A stretch of DNA of 64,000 bases, taken from positions 1,300,885 to 1,364,884 of the forward strand of contig JARUPZ010000030.1 in assembly GCA_031213475.1 (NCBI GenBank), written 5' to 3'. The translations under genes and the position numbers were made by a program. This DNA comes from Nereocystis luetkeana. Its lineage: Eukaryota; Sar; Phaeophyceae; Laminariales; Laminariaceae. Below the pieces are notes generated by a model. The model had not been told where the DNA came from. It searched no databases and saw only the letters and a program-made list of their open reading frames with translations. Every line of letters begins with the position of its first letter. Positions within the stretch are counted from its first letter, which is position 1. Of this stretch, positions 1-10,896 are shown in pieces.

Positions 1-415
1 CTTTCGTCTACCGCAGTTTCCCTTCTACTCCTCCTGTCCCCCCCCCTCTCCGCATTCCCTTGGTCGGGCTTTCTGCCACTTCTCCTGTTGCCCCCTCCAC
101 CCCCATTTCCTCGGACACCATCCACGGCGGATGCGCGGCGCTGCCTACTCATCTCAGCCTGACTACGAGTAGTAGTGTATCGATATTTTCTTGAGGGAGG
201 ACACAATTTGGATGAATTCGTCACTTGTTTGGTTAGATTTCATTGGTCAAGGCATAGTATATGTAGATAAAGGTCGCCCTTTCGGATTATTGGTGAAACG
301 TCAGCTATTATCTAAGGAGTAAGCAGTAAAGTCGTTCATATAAGGGGGACTTCAATGCCGGTATAATTTTGTCAAGTACTCAGGAGTGATCGATTGATAC
401 CAGATACCACCTTCC
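1..415. other. No gene seen
   Basis: The first 180 bases are rich in C and T; the rest is mixed sequence. No reading frame, repeat family or RNA signal was recognised. Confidence 0.5.
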
Positions 416-483
416 ATGGTTCAAGTCATTGGATTCTACAGCAGCAGTAGTAGTAGTATTTACCAGTCACAGTGTGTAATATG

Positions 484-531
484 TGGGTGGTATGATTGGA
501 ATGAGCGCTGCACATTGTCAGATGGCAAACG

Positions 532-534
<3 letters not shown>
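484..534 (+). repeat. LINE-C 3' tail
   Basis: The block CTGCACATTGTCAGATGGCA matches the 3' ends found at 4.75, 6.92, 38.03 (reverse) and 46.46 kb. Here it passes directly into a (TAG)n microsatellite, where the other copies pass into AAT-type repeats. It is read as a severely truncated LINE 3' end whose tail seeded the microsatellite; the assignment to a LINE is inference. Confidence 0.55.
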
Positions 535-620
<86 letters not shown>

Positions 621-621
621 A

Positions 622-716
<95 letters not shown>

Positions 717-736
717 TTAATAGTAGTAGTAGTAGT
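532..736. repeat. (TAG)n microsatellite, left block
   Basis: About 200 bp of nearly pure TAG/AGT trinucleotide with a few A or T interruptions near its right end. The long serine, valine and threonine reading frames across it are artefacts of the repeat. Confidence 0.97.
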
Positions 737-842
737 ATTACGGGGGGCCATAGTTAATAGGACCTATGTTACTCATAAAAACCTATATATTTGAGCATTT
801 TTACTAACAATATTTGGTCCTATTAACTATGGTCCCCCGTAA

Positions 843-843
<1 letters not shown>
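737..843. mobile_element. MITE-1 copy 1
   Basis: A 107-bp near-perfect palindrome with outer arms ATTACGGGGG... and ...CCCCCGTAAT, inner arms around TTAATAGGACC, and an AT-rich centre. It lies inside the (TAG)n array, with AGT repeats on both sides, so it inserted into a microsatellite that already existed or later grew on both flanks. There is no coding capacity, so it is a non-autonomous DNA transposon. Confidence 0.9.
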
Positions 844-908
<65 letters not shown>

Positions 909-927
909 CAGTAGTAGTAGTAGTAGC

Positions 928-1016
<89 letters not shown>

Positions 1017-1046
1017 CAGTAGTAGCAGTAGTAGCAGTAGTAGTAT
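841..1046. repeat. (TAG)n microsatellite, right block
   Basis: About 200 bp of TAG repeats with scattered CAG variants, which become denser toward the right end. It continues the left block across MITE-1 copy 1. Confidence 0.97.
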
Positions 1047-1546
1047 TAGGAATAGCAGTGTGGCGCATATAGGTCCTGATTTTTCAGGCTACTACAGAGA
1101 GAACCACTATAAATACCTGGTATTTGATAATACCTGGTATGCTGGTATTATAGTACGGGCGTGATCTTCTCGCAGACTGCTGTGAGCTGTGAGACAAGAA
1201 AAAAAAGACATCGCAAACGAATCTCTGTATATACGTCTGGTATACAGTATTAATAGTTTAGTTTATGACTGTTTTTGTGAGCAGCGACATGGAATGCAAA
1301 CGTTACGGAGACGAATAATAAAAAGAGTTGAAAAAAAAACTCGAACTATTAATAGATTCTTATACTACCTGCTACGTACAGTGTAAGAAAGTAAGAACTG
1401 CCCGCACGACAGCAGTAAGTATACGTACGTACTCCGCTCTGTAACTACAGACTGTACCAGGTATCAAGAGTAACTATCAATAATAATATTAATGATAATG
1501 CTACTGCTGTACGTGCCTACTGGTGCAATACGAGAAAATAACTACG
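1047..1546. other. Non-coding; several TACCWGGTA motifs
   Basis: No gene was recognised. The stretch holds three copies of the nine-base palindrome TACCWGGTA (near 1114, 1131 and 1455) and several TATTAATA palindromes. Confidence 0.5.
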
Positions 1547-1646
1547 ACGGGGGACCATAGTATATAGGACCTACGGTACATTCAAACACCTATATATTTC
1601 GATATGTTTACTCGCAATATTTGGTCCTATTTACTATGCCCCCCCT
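1547..1646. mobile_element. MITE-1 copy 2
   Basis: Starts GGGGGACCATAGTATATAGG and ends with TTTACTATGCCCCCC. The outermost ATTAC/GTAAT bases are lost or diverged, so this looks like an older copy. Confidence 0.8.
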
Positions 1647-1859
1647 CTGATACCGTAAAAGGAAATCAAGCAAAGGAATTCTGAAATGAGACAGAACAGA
1701 ATAACGACATTACGGCAAAATAGGTTTCCGTCTCCGCTGCTGTTGTTTTTACTGTTGGTATACCTATGATATAAGATACCTGGTACGTACGTATAGTGCT
1801 GGCACCAGGGACAGCCGGGAGAACCTTGCCGCACGATCTGCGATCATCTCCTTCCTATT

Positions 1860-1969
1860 TTAATCCTTTTAGAAGTAGTGCAGTCTCGTTTTGGGGACAA
1901 TTGGGGACAAATTACTTGGAATTTGAGTGCCTTGTCCCCAAAACGGGACTGGAGTTCTAAAGGGGTTAA
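1860..1969. mobile_element. MITE-2 copy a (TTAA-flanked)
   Basis: The palindrome is bounded by TTAA on each side. The left arm has GCAGTCTCGTTTTGGGGACA and the right arm TGTCCCCAAAACGGGACT. The left arm carries a small duplication of GGGGACAA. A TTAA target duplication next to C-rich ends is the hallmark of piggyBac-type transposition. Confidence 0.8.
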
Positions 1970-2255
1970 TGTTGTACTCCACATCGGCAGCAGTGAGTCG
2001 TGTCAAGTCTCCATACGTATGATACATACTCGTACTATCATACTCCCTGCTGTGTCACGCCGTCACGCCCCAACCAAAAAAACAAAGCAAAAACCTATTA
2101 CAAAGAAGCAACAACAAAAAACTACAATTCGGGGCGGGCAATCATACTAATAATATTGATAGAATAGACAGGTTCCGATTTTTTTCTACCAGGTATATAT
2201 TTTCGCTGCATATCAGTTCTTCGTCTTTCCTTTTTTTCTTTCTTTCAATGTACCT
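1970..2255. other. No gene seen
   Basis: A short spacer with A-rich stretches and one TACCAGGTA motif near 2189. Nothing else was recognised. Confidence 0.4.
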
Positions 2256-2261
2256 GGAATG

Positions 2262-2668
2262 CGGTTTGCTCCTCCGTCCCGGCGTTGTAGGGATGCGAGG
2301 GTCGATCGCCATACACGACTACGACCATGCTTGACACGAGAGTACCCCCCTCCCCTCCCCGTGTCTCTGGATGTGGCCATACCAGAGAACAAACCTATCA
2401 TTCGAAGCTATCTATCGTGCATTGCCTGTCTACCTCACAAGCGGTTCTAAGCAGGATGTAGCTCAACCTTCATACGACTCGCCCGAAACACCTCACGTTT
2501 CGCTTCGTGCTTGGTGCAAGCAAAAGCAAGGTCTGCCTGGTCGGTGAAAACCCGCGACGCGCTCCGTCCCGGCATTGTAGGGATATATATGCAAGGGTCT
2601 ATGGTCATACGACTACGACCATGCAATACAAGAGAGCCCAACCCCCCTCCCCCCGCCCCCCCGGCCTC
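2262..2668 (+). mobile_element. PC-SINE 3' parts, two in tandem
   Basis: Two truncated PC-SINE 3' regions lie head to tail. The first covers only the tail (CCGTCCCGGCGTTGTAGGGA through a C-rich run near 2345). The second begins within the body near 2355 (GTGTCTCTGGATGTGGCCA), passes through the conserved TGGTGCAAGC and CTGCCTGGTCGGTGAAAACC blocks and ends in a C tract near 2650-2665. Confidence 0.8.
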
Positions 2669-2925
2669 TGCTACATGGTAGCCAGTTGTTCATGTCCGCC
2701 TCCTACTCCTCACACCATACCACCACGAAATGAAACGGTCCGCCGGCTCGACAGTTTACCACTTGCCCCCCGCTTCATGTTCGCCGCTTGCCCCCCCCAA
2801 CAAAACACACCGTCTCTACGAATTCACTCCGAAAAATAATAAACAGGGGCAGGGAAGGGGGGGAAGCTTCCCGTTGATGTATCCCTCCGTGTCTCGGAAC
2901 ATCTTGCTGGTTGAGTTCGTCCTCT
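2669..2925. other. C-rich spacer
   Basis: C-rich low-complexity sequence following a PC-SINE tail; no coding signal. Confidence 0.4.
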
Positions 2926-2929
2926 GCTC

Positions 2930-3140
2930 CGAACGAAAGTAATAGGGGCCGTCTCTCGTGGATCCCTTGTCGGCTCGCCGGAACACCTTAAGTAAGATCG
3001 TCCGTTAGATATTTGGCTCTATCTAGATACTGGGCCCGGTCATTTCCTGGCCGGCGTATAAAATCCCGGTTGCTCCCCGCCGGCCATCGTCCCGAAGGAC
3101 ATCGTCGATAACCCGGGCCGGGGTGGTAGATAGCCGCCAA
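2930..3140 (-). mobile_element. LINE-B fragment (ORF2 C-terminus)
   Basis: On the minus strand the sequence reads MSFGTMAGGEQPG and, in another frame, LTDDL followed by an equivalent of VFRRADKGSTRDG. These match, in order, MFGTMAGGENPG, AVDLRVF and QASEGSTESS of the longer copy at 19.9-20.5 kb. The frames are shifted, so this is a dead fragment of the same LINE tail. Confidence 0.7.
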
Positions 3141-3525
3141 TCCATTGTTCGCCCGCTGTTGTAGTAGTACGCCTCCCCCCCCCGACATGAAGGAGATGCC
3201 GTTTCCGGATGAATGGGGTGGTCTCTTCTCGACGTTTCCCCGCCTTTTCGCTTTTCTCATTCACAGCTAGCTGGCTGGGACGCCCTTCCCCCCCTCCCCT
3301 TGCACAACAATGTGGGAGTGAAAAAAGAAATTGTGGAGACATCGAACGATGTACTGTAATGCAATGCAATGCAATGTAGCAGCAAATACCTACACTAGGA
3401 TGTCGACAGCCTCTTTATTCGGTACGGCCGATCTTAATTCGGTACGCCGAACGGTAGTGTACGACAATGACTGTTGTTCAATGCTCACCAAGGATTTTTT
3501 ACGCCGACATGGTGCAGCCGGGAAG
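3141..3525. other. No gene seen
   Basis: Mixed sequence with a small direct repeat of ATGCA near 3360 and a duplicated TCGGTACGCCG-type stretch near 3420-3445. No feature was recognised. Confidence 0.4.
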
Positions 3526-3625
3526 GGGGGAGGGGGGGGGGGGGGGGGGGGGGTACTCATTTGTTGCTTGGCTTAGACATTTGACCATTGATCACGCATC
3601 CCTTTCGAGACGGACCGGGGGGGCA
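3526..3625 (-). mobile_element. LINE-A 3' end fragment
   Basis: A run of about 25 G on the plus strand (poly-C tail on the minus strand) is followed by TACTCATTTGTTGCTTGGCT and GACCATTGATCACGCATCCC. This is the reverse complement of the LINE-A 3' end at 52.2-52.3 kb. Only the last 90 or so bases of the element are present. Confidence 0.8.
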
Positions 3626-3680
3626 GGGGGGGGGTCCCGACCACCTGTATTCTCGAGGGCCTTCTGTGTTCGATATGATG

Positions 3681-3683
<3 letters not shown>

Positions 3684-3717
<34 letters not shown>

Positions 3718-3835
3718 CGGTGGTCAGTGCGTTGTCGGCGCCGGAAGCCGATCAACTAGTGATTCAATGACTAATATTAGGGGGAGGGGGAGGAGGAGGA
3801 GGAGGAGGAGGTGGTGGCGGTGGTGGTGGTAGTGG
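3684..3835. repeat. (GA)n and (GGA/GGT)n microsatellites
   Basis: A GA dinucleotide run at about 3684-3715, then GGA and GGT repeats at about 3780-3835. Confidence 0.9.
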
Positions 3836-4262
3836 TGTTCGGTTCGGAGCAAAGCCAAGTCACTTTTCCTGGCCGAGAGCCCACCTCACCCACCCACCAC
3901 CCGCACACCAGGCTTTCTTTCAGGATGAAAAGAGCGGTTTCGCCATCTGTACATCAAAGGGTCGTTCGGCAGGTCCCGCTTGAACCATCTGAACATAGCG
4001 AGCGAGCCCACACGCAAGCAGGTCACACCCACCCGTCGATTGTATGCTTATCTGCTTACAATTCAAGACATACATGAAGTATTGTTACTGATATTGCGAT
4101 TGCCTATCATCAACAGCGCGCAGACAGCATGGGCTTCAACGTTCATCACTCATGAACAATACCATCCCCCCCCCCAAAAAACATACAAACAAAACCGAGT
4201 GAAACCACTATATATATCGTTACGCACGTAAAAATAATTTCACAAAGGCATCTACAGGTACT
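3836..4262. other. No gene seen
   Basis: Mixed sequence with an isolated C tract near 4148. Small frames here have no recognisable domain. Confidence 0.4.
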
Positions 4263-4366
4263 ATTACGGGGGACCATAGTTAATAGGACCAAATATTGTT
4301 GATAAAAATGGTTAAATGTATAGGCTTTTATGTATACCATAGGTCCAACTATGGTCCCCCCGTATT
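4263..4366. mobile_element. MITE-1 copy 3
   Basis: Well-preserved left arm and a right arm with an extra C, about 104 bp. The right inner arm has lost a few bases compared with copy 1. Confidence 0.88.
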
Positions 4367-4654
4367 ACGAGTACCACCTAGTATGTATGTACGGTATACA
4401 GTACAAGGTCTCGATGGACAGGAGACGCCCATCGCCACGAAAACGCCGACCGCGCTCCTTCCAGCCCCCCCTCTACCCGCCAGCGCCCACTGATACCCGC
4501 GATGGCGCCGCTCTCGACCGCATTTGGCCGTGCTCTGGATATATATACGAAAGAAGAAAAAAAAAAAAACCCGTACGAACACGAAAGAAAAAGAAAAAAA
4601 AAAACGGCTCTCGCCGGCAACTATTAATAACAGCAAATAGAGTAGACAAGGTGA

Positions 4655-4800
4655 AAGTTGGCACGGAAGGGAGGTAGACTTGGTGCATGGGTTTCCTTTT
4701 GTTTCCGAGGTTTTCTTCTTTCGGGAAAGTTATGAGTGATCCATGTTGAAGATCATGCTGCACATTGTCGGATGGCAAGAAGAGGAATAATAATAAATAC
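4655..4800 (+). repeat. LINE-C 3' end, longer copy
   Basis: About 145 bp, from GGCACGGAAGGGAGGTAGAC through TTATGAGTGATCCATGTTGA to the CTGCACATTGTCGGATGGCA block and an AATAATAAAT tail. The reverse complement of the same segment is at 37,995-38,170 with very few differences, showing two recent insertions. The AAT-type tail fits a LINE tail, but no coding part is attached. Confidence 0.7.
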
Positions 4801-5805
4801 GAGCAAGGAGGAGGTGTTCTAGCGGGGGCTCCGAGAGGTCACAGGGATGTGCCAACCGAGCCCGCTCCGACAGAAAAAAAAAAAAAAAAGGTGAGTAAGT
4901 CTATGCCTGTGGTTAACGTTCACCTTGTTGACAAGGTATTGCAGTCAGTTGGGTTGCTGGTAGAAGGTCAACCAATCACCCACCCAACTACACCTACGTC
5001 ACCCCCCCCCCCCCCTTTGCCGTGAACCCTGGAAAGACGAGACCTTGACGGGGTCGGCGTTGTCAAAATCAGGCGGATCCATTTTTCATGCGAACTGAGG
5101 CAGAGTATTTTTCAGGTAGGTGGTGACATGGGATGGGGAAGTTTTCTTCTTTTTTTTTTTGTTCGAACAAGGTTTATTGTGGAGGGTGTGACGAGAATGG
5201 AAATCACGACCCAAAAGTCCATGTCCTGCGAACGACGCCATATCCGGATATATATATATATATATATATATACAGGTTGACTCAGGTACTACTCGTGTGC
5301 CGGGCTACTCGTAAACGGTTGACGAATCGATGGCCTACCCAAACTACTGCTGTAAGCCTTACAGCACTCACCATGTTTGATACGTGAGCAGTACCGAAAC
5401 AACACCCGATACCCCCCCCTCAAGATAGTCATTCACGGTGGGCTGGGCAGATGATCGGATATCATCATTCGAAGAAAGGTTGTCAAGGCGTCAAGCCGAC
5501 AGCCGAGCGGGGCAACAAGTGTTCGGGAGATTGTTTTGTTTTTCCCCACCCTCCACCCACCCACCCACCCACTCGCCCACCCATCCGTGTTTTTTTCATG
5601 AGGTCAATGATCAATTAAGGGAGAAGGAACGACAACAGCCGCGACAACTCGTGATTGCTATCTGCATGACTCCGGCCTAAAAAAGCGCTTTACGGTTATC
5701 ACTCTGATCTGGAACACAAGAACCGTTTGATATTGACGTCAGAGGCCCAACGGTTACTATATTCCCGGACAGAGTGATATGACTATTTTTTACGGCAGTG
5801 GGGTA
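4801..5805. other. Low-complexity spacer
   Basis: Holds an A run near 4874, a C tract near 5002, a T run near 5150, a (TA)n run at about 5249-5272 and CCCA repeats near 5553-5583. A diverged copy of the short repeat with AACCAATC lies near 4950-5000. No gene was recognised. Confidence 0.5.
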
Positions 5806-5894
5806 CCCTTTTATGACTGCAGTCCCGTTTCGGGGACAAATTACTTGGAATTTGAGTGTTTAGCCCCCCAAATGGGACTACGGTCCTAAACGGG
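5806..5894. mobile_element. MITE-2 copy b
   Basis: Starts with CCCTTTTATGACTGCAGTCC and ends GGACTACGGTCCTAAACGGG. The flanking TTAA is not preserved, so this is a decayed copy. Confidence 0.75.
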
Positions 5895-6013
5895 CGCGGT
5901 GACAAGCCAATTTAACGTGGTCTTCCTATATATTTTTACCACCATACTAATCCCAAGCAGTTTAGAGAGGGAGCAGGAGAAACCAGGGCGAATTATGTGA
6001 GGTTCACAGCAGT

Positions 6014-6116
6014 ATTACGGGGGACTATAGTAAATAGGACTAAATACTAATAAAAATAGCGAAATACATAGGTTTTCGTGTGTACCGTAGGTCCTATTTA
6101 ATATGGTCCCCCGTAA
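6014..6116. mobile_element. MITE-1 copy 4
   Basis: A 103-bp palindrome of the subtype with TAAATAGGAC inner arms and a GTGTACCGTAGG block. Right end GTAAAA. Confidence 0.9.
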
Positions 6117-6189
6117 AAGTTTGGGTGGTAGGCGATCGGTTACCCTTTTAGCCGAACGGACTATGACGAATGGCGAATGAATCCATTCA

Positions 6190-6390
6190 GGCTATTGGGC
6201 TACTACTGCTGAGTTGAAAGGCTTAACCAATCGCCGACCCAAAGTAGGGATTGTGATATCACGAAGATAAAAATGGGAGGGAAGGTATTGGTCTGTTGGG
6301 CTACTACTGGCGAAAAGGTTGACCAATCGCCTAAGCGTAAGGCTCTATAACCTATATCGCGAAGACGAAAAATTGTGGGGGGGGGGGGGG
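6190..6390. repeat. Short dispersed repeat, two tandem copies
   Basis: Two units share GGGCTACTACTG, then AAGGTTGACCAATCGCC, then a GTGATATC/CTATATC-GCGAAGA-AAAA segment. A third unit sits inside LINE-A at 51,695-51,785. The second unit ends in a G tract of about 20. Origin is unknown; a SINE fragment is possible. Confidence 0.5.
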
Positions 6391-6915
6391 GGGGGGAACG
6401 CCTCGTGCCTGGTACACAAGAACCATCGCGCTGCATACGGACGACAAGAACGACATCGTACGATATATATAAATATAGACGCGTCATCAAACCTTGTACA
6501 GACAGCACTACAGCAGTAAAACAATAGCCAAAATAAAATGGTTCACCTTGGCTTTCTTCTTCTTCTGTGTGGGAATGTGGGCACGTTTTTGAGTTCAGCG
6601 ATAGATGTTGTTGAAGTGTTGAAGTTGAAGCTCGTCATAATCATCGTCAATCATCGTCAATCAATCAATCAATCAATCATCACATGATCAACATGCTGAA
6701 AGAAACCTCTCTACACGGTTTTGATCGATTGTCGAGTGAATTGCCACACATGCATGCGGCAGGCAGGCAGTGGCGTACCCACGTACCCACGACTGACGGG
6801 ACCATCCGTTTCAAGAATATTCCGGAGAGAAAAGACCAGATAATAAATCGGCTTGCCACGTAGTCGTGACGTATTGTTAGATCAGATCCGGCGGTATATT
6901 TATATAATTAGTGGG
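6391..6915. other. No gene seen; (CAAT)n
   Basis: An imperfect CAATCAAT array lies at about 6640-6680. Nothing else was recognised. Confidence 0.4.
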
Positions 6916-6962
6916 ATCATGCTGCACATTGTCGGATGGCAAGAAGAGAAATAATAATAAGT
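6916..6962 (+). repeat. LINE-C 3' tail
   Basis: GATCATGCTGCACATTGTCG, then GGATGGCAAGAAGAGAAATA and an AATAATAAG tail; a 45-bp remnant directly upstream of a PC-SINE tail. Confidence 0.6.
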
Positions 6963-6982
6963 GGGCTCTTTTTCGCCCCCCT

Positions 6983-7047
6983 GGTCATACGACTACGACC
7001 ATGCATGAGATCGAGTACACCTCTCCCATCGAGTACAGCCCCCCCCC
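6983..7047 (+). mobile_element. PC-SINE tail fragment
   Basis: GGTCATACGACTACGACCAT, then GAGATCGAGTACACCTCTCC, then a C tract at about 7029-7044. Only the last 60 bases of the retroposon are present. Confidence 0.75.
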
Positions 7048-8058
7048 CCCCCCCCTCCCGACTAAGACGGTAAGCGCCACGCATTTTTTTATCGCGAGCA
7101 GGGTTCAGCACTCGCCTTCTTCTGCCCGCGACGACCTTGCGTCGAATTGTGCGTCCCCACGCTCGGGGCGCTCACGGCAGTATGTAGTTTGTTGGTGTCT
7201 CCCGAGCTCCCGAGAAAGGAAAAGCCCATACGTACGGAGAACCGAAGCCCTCGGCCTGTCTGTGCTCCTCTCGGGGGTCAGGTCGGGTCAACGTGCCCCA
7301 AGCGCCAGTAGCAACAGCAGCCTGTGCTGATGCTGCAACGGAAGGTATAGGTTAAATTGACACACGACACGAAATTGGAACGTGGAAGCGTGGTGAGCTC
7401 AAGCTTTATGTTTACCAATCCGCCGGAGGATAAAACAAAATAAACTAACAAATTACACTCCTCGGCATCGAAGGCGCAGCAGTACAGCAGTAGTATTCAA
7501 TAGACCAAGGGGCGACCAGCTATTAATAACTGAAACATCAGCATTGCATATAATCCCACCGGTTGATGCATGTGAGTGATGCCATGACGTCACCACGATG
7601 ATGTCGCAAGCGGCCGTGGTCGGTCGGATCTAGACTGGATAAAGACGGAGGAAAGTACAAAAAAACGACAGTCCACTTTTTGGCTATTCCTCATACTTGT
7701 TCAGAAAAGTCGACACTGTGCTTATTTTTTTTTTGCGACCCCCGGAGAGGGATGTCTCATGTCTGATGCTAATCCATGCATTGCCGAAGTACGGCAGCAG
7801 CAGTAGTAGTCGATGCGACCGTAGAGCATAGAGCCTCGCACCCCTACAATGCCGGGTAGGAGGAACTACTTTCTATGTACGACGAGGGCTCGAACAGGCA
7901 CAGCAGTGTTAATTACTATCAATAGTGCCTGTAGGTACTGGTCCCAACTGATAATAATTAATACCCTACTTCGAAAGTATATGACTGAACGGGAGATAAA
8001 AAAAAAAATGAAACAAAGTCGACCACCCGTTTCTGTTTCTTAGAGCCGAACAGAAAGA
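7048..8058. other. No gene seen
   Basis: About 1 kb with no convincing coding frame. It holds GCAGCAGCAGTAGTAG near 7796 and mixed unique sequence. Confidence 0.45.
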
Positions 8059-8061
8059 GGG

Positions 8062-8575
8062 GGGGCGGAGGGGGGGGGGGGGTGTACTCGATGGGAGAGA
8101 TGTACTCGATCTCATGCATGGTCGTAGTCGTATGACCATAGACCCTCGCATCCCTACAATGCCGGGGGGGAGCACACCGACCAGGCAGACATTGCTTGCA
8201 TCGAGCGCGAAGCGCCGTGAGGTGTCCGGCGAGTCGCATGAAGGGTGAGCTGCATCCTACTAAGAACCGCTTGTGAGGCGGACTTGCATATAGATGACAG
8301 CTTCAATGAGTTAATTTAATTTCCGGTATAGGCACTTCCAGAGGCAGCAATGGGAGTACTATGTAATTGCCTCTTGGGTGTCTTACCATAAACACTACGG
8401 GATACGATCAATTCTCTTGTGCGGAGTAAAGGTTCTTTACCGGGCACAAATGATCTAACTCGACAACCAGCTGTGGGCGACCGCCAAAAAAAAAAAAGGG
8501 GTGCTCTGGTTGTCTAGCTCACGTAGTGAGCGGCATGCTTTACAGTGTCGTTGCCAACCGACACCAACCCAACCT
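8062..8575 (-). mobile_element. PC-SINE copy C, full length
   Basis: Read on the minus strand it starts with GGTTGGGTTGGTGTCGGTTG near 8575. It passes through GCTCACTACGTGAGC and a run of T, then CACTACGTGATACG-type and GTAACTGCCTC-type blocks, then the conserved TGGTGCAAGC region, and ends in poly-C (plus-strand G tract 8062-8084). The length is about 515 bp with no open frame. It faces copy D head to head. Confidence 0.85.
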
Positions 8576-8733
8576 ATAAAACATAGGGGGAGGGGGGTGT
8601 CTCAAAACAACTGAAAAGAAGTACCAGAAACCAGAAGAGTATGAAAAAGTGTAATTTTATGTTGATTCGTACAGAAAAAAATTGTGGATTTTTGTGAATT
8701 CGCACTGCCCCCGTCCCCCCCCTATAATATATA

Positions 8734-9306
8734 GGTTGGGTTGGCGTCGGTTGGCGACGACGCTCTAAAACGCGCCTCTCATTGCGTGAGCTAGACAACT
8801 AGGGCACGGTATATTTTTGTTTGATTTTTTGGGCGGTCACCCCGGCTGGCGGTCGAGTTAGATCATTTTTGTGCCGGGAAAACCTTAACTCCGCCCAAGA
8901 GAGATGATCGTATCACGTAGTGTGTATATGGTAGGGCACCCACGCGGCAGTTACACAGTAAAACCCATTGCTGTCTCTGGAAGTGGCCACACCACAAAAA
9001 AAAACAATTCAAGGCCTCTATCATCCATATGCAAGAAAACCCGCCGCAAGAGATTCAGCTCACCCTTCATACGACTCGACCAAACACCTCACGGCGCTTC
9101 GCGCTTGGTGCAAGCAATTTCTGCCTGGTCGCTGAAAACCCAACGTGTCCCGTCCCGGCATTGTAGGGATGCAAGGGTCAATAGTCATACCACTACGTCC
9201 ACGCATGATAATGAGTACACCCCCCCCCCCCTCTCGCCCATACGACTACGGCCATGCATGAGATCGAGTACATCTCTTCTATCGAGTACACCCCCCCCCC
9301 CCCCCC
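8734..9306 (+). mobile_element. PC-SINE copy D with doubled tail
   Basis: The head GGTTGGGTTGGCGTCGGTTG follows a short C tract and CTATAATATATA. The body is complete but diverged. A first poly-C tail lies near 9215-9229; a second truncated tail unit (CATACGACTACGGCCATGCA) then ends in another C tract near 9289-9306. It forms an inverted pair with copy C. Confidence 0.85.
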
Positions 9307-9309
9307 GCC

Positions 9310-10290
9310 CCCCGGCCTGCCACTGGTCAACCCCCCCCCCGCCGCCCCGCCGTGCCACTGGTTCGTTTTCATTCTGACCTTTTTGTTATTGTGGCGTCAT
9401 ACCCCCACACACTGTTGACACCGCTCTGTGCGTAAATGTAACGATATTTATTTGACACATTGATATGAAGACTCAACGTTCCTGACATTTCCGCACAGAG
9501 AGTGTTCATTGTTGTATCATACATACGTAGACCAGGTACCGTATATATGTACGGAAGTATATATTATATACAGAGAAATACTGCTGTAGGGTTGTTTATC
9601 ATGCCGCACCATAATAACTCTGCCTCCTCTAAACACCCCGCTCCCGATTGGCACACTCTTAGCGGTCTCCTCGCGTCGGCCTGGGTCCCCACCCGGACGG
9701 ATCTGAGAGCTCTCGGAACTGAACCCGGGTGCCTAAATCGCCGCCGGCCGGCAGGCGTGACGAAGCACCCTGACTCCATAGACAAAGAAAACACGCGAGA
9801 GATCGAGATCCCACAAAAAAAAAACACCAACACCAACACCAACACCAACACCAGCAACCAAGATCGAGAATCCAACAACGACGAACGAATACTCGGAAGT
9901 GCTTAGTTAGCTACATCATCAGTAGTTTACTTGATGTTGTCACAGCAGCAGCAGCTAGCTGCAGTAGTAGTGGTATGGCAGCAGGCGACGGCGTGCACAC
10001 AAAAACCCCGTCCATATGTATGTATGCGTGTATGGCATGGGATCGAGGTGGGCTTGTGGTAGGCCCTGCCGGCGGCTAATTATATTTCCACTTTTCAGTT
10101 CGGAGGGCTCGGGTTTGGGCGGGGACTGGGGACCAGGTCGCACCAGAAGGGGGAGCACGGTTTTTCGCAGCAGCGTTATTACGGTATAGTGTATTTAAAA
10201 TATGTACGTACACACGTACGATAGATCTGACGCGAGTTGATTAGGGAAGAAAAGGCTGAAGTATTCTGCCGGTAAAAAGGCAAGGCACGA
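9310..10290. other. Spacer with (ACCAAC)n
   Basis: An ACCAAC/CAACAC microsatellite lies at about 9827-9855. Other frames have no recognised domain. Confidence 0.45.
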
Positions 10291-10298
10291 ATCGTACT

Positions 10299-10576
10299 CG
10301 GTGCGGAGGGAGGTGTACTCGATAGGAGAGATGTACTCGATCTCATGCATTGCCGCAGTCGCTTGACCATAGACCCTCGCATCCCTACAATGCCGGGACG
10401 GAACATGTCGGGTTTTCACCGACCAGGCAGACAATTGCTTGCACCAAGCAAGCGCGAAGCGCCGTGAGGTGTCCGGCGAGTCGCATGAAGGGTGAGCTGA
10501 ATCCTACGAAGAACCGCTCGTGAGGCGGACTTGCATATGGATGACAGCTTCAATGAGTTAAGTTAATTTCCGGACG
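10299..10576 (-). mobile_element. PC-SINE copy E, 5' truncated
   Basis: The 3' half only, broken at the TTAATTTCCGG position. It carries GATCTCATGCAT, CAATGCCGGGACGGA and TGAAGCTGTCAT-equivalent blocks. It lacks the long poly-C seen in other copies. Confidence 0.85.
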
Positions 10577-10620
10577 GGGAAGAAGAGCCTGCCATGTGAC
10601 CCCGGGTCTGAGTTGCGACT

Positions 10621-10732
10621 ATTACGGGGGACCATAGTAAATAGGACCTACGGTACCCAAAAAAAACCTATATATTTACCTACTGGTATTTTTCTAACAA
10701 TATTTGGTCCTATTTACTATGGTCCCCTGTAA
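10621..10732. mobile_element. MITE-1 copy 5
   Basis: A 112-bp copy with intact ATTACGGGGGACC left end and a right end of CCCCTGTAA. The centre is slightly expanded. Confidence 0.9.
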
Positions 10733-10771
10733 CAGGAGGGAGAGAAAAGAAGGGCGACGAGAATGAATGGG

Positions 10772-10812
10772 ATGGATATATATATACATATATATACATG
10801 CATATAATATAT

Positions 10813-10855
<43 letters not shown>

Positions 10856-10896
10856 AGGTATATATTATATATGCATGCATATATATATTTGTAGAT
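10772..10896. repeat. (TA)n region
   Basis: Imperfect TA dinucleotide array with TACCAGGTA at about 10,854. Confidence 0.9.

Noticed and set aside
416-1164. Long serine, valine and threonine reading frames
   Set aside because: They are translations of the (TAG)n microsatellite in different frames and strands; no other coding evidence.
8574-9377. PC-SINE head as a clear tRNA-derived head
   Set aside because: A D-arm-like GCTC...GAGC and an A-box-like TGGCGTCGGTTGG exist, but on opposite strands and without a good B box, so the origin of the head is left open.
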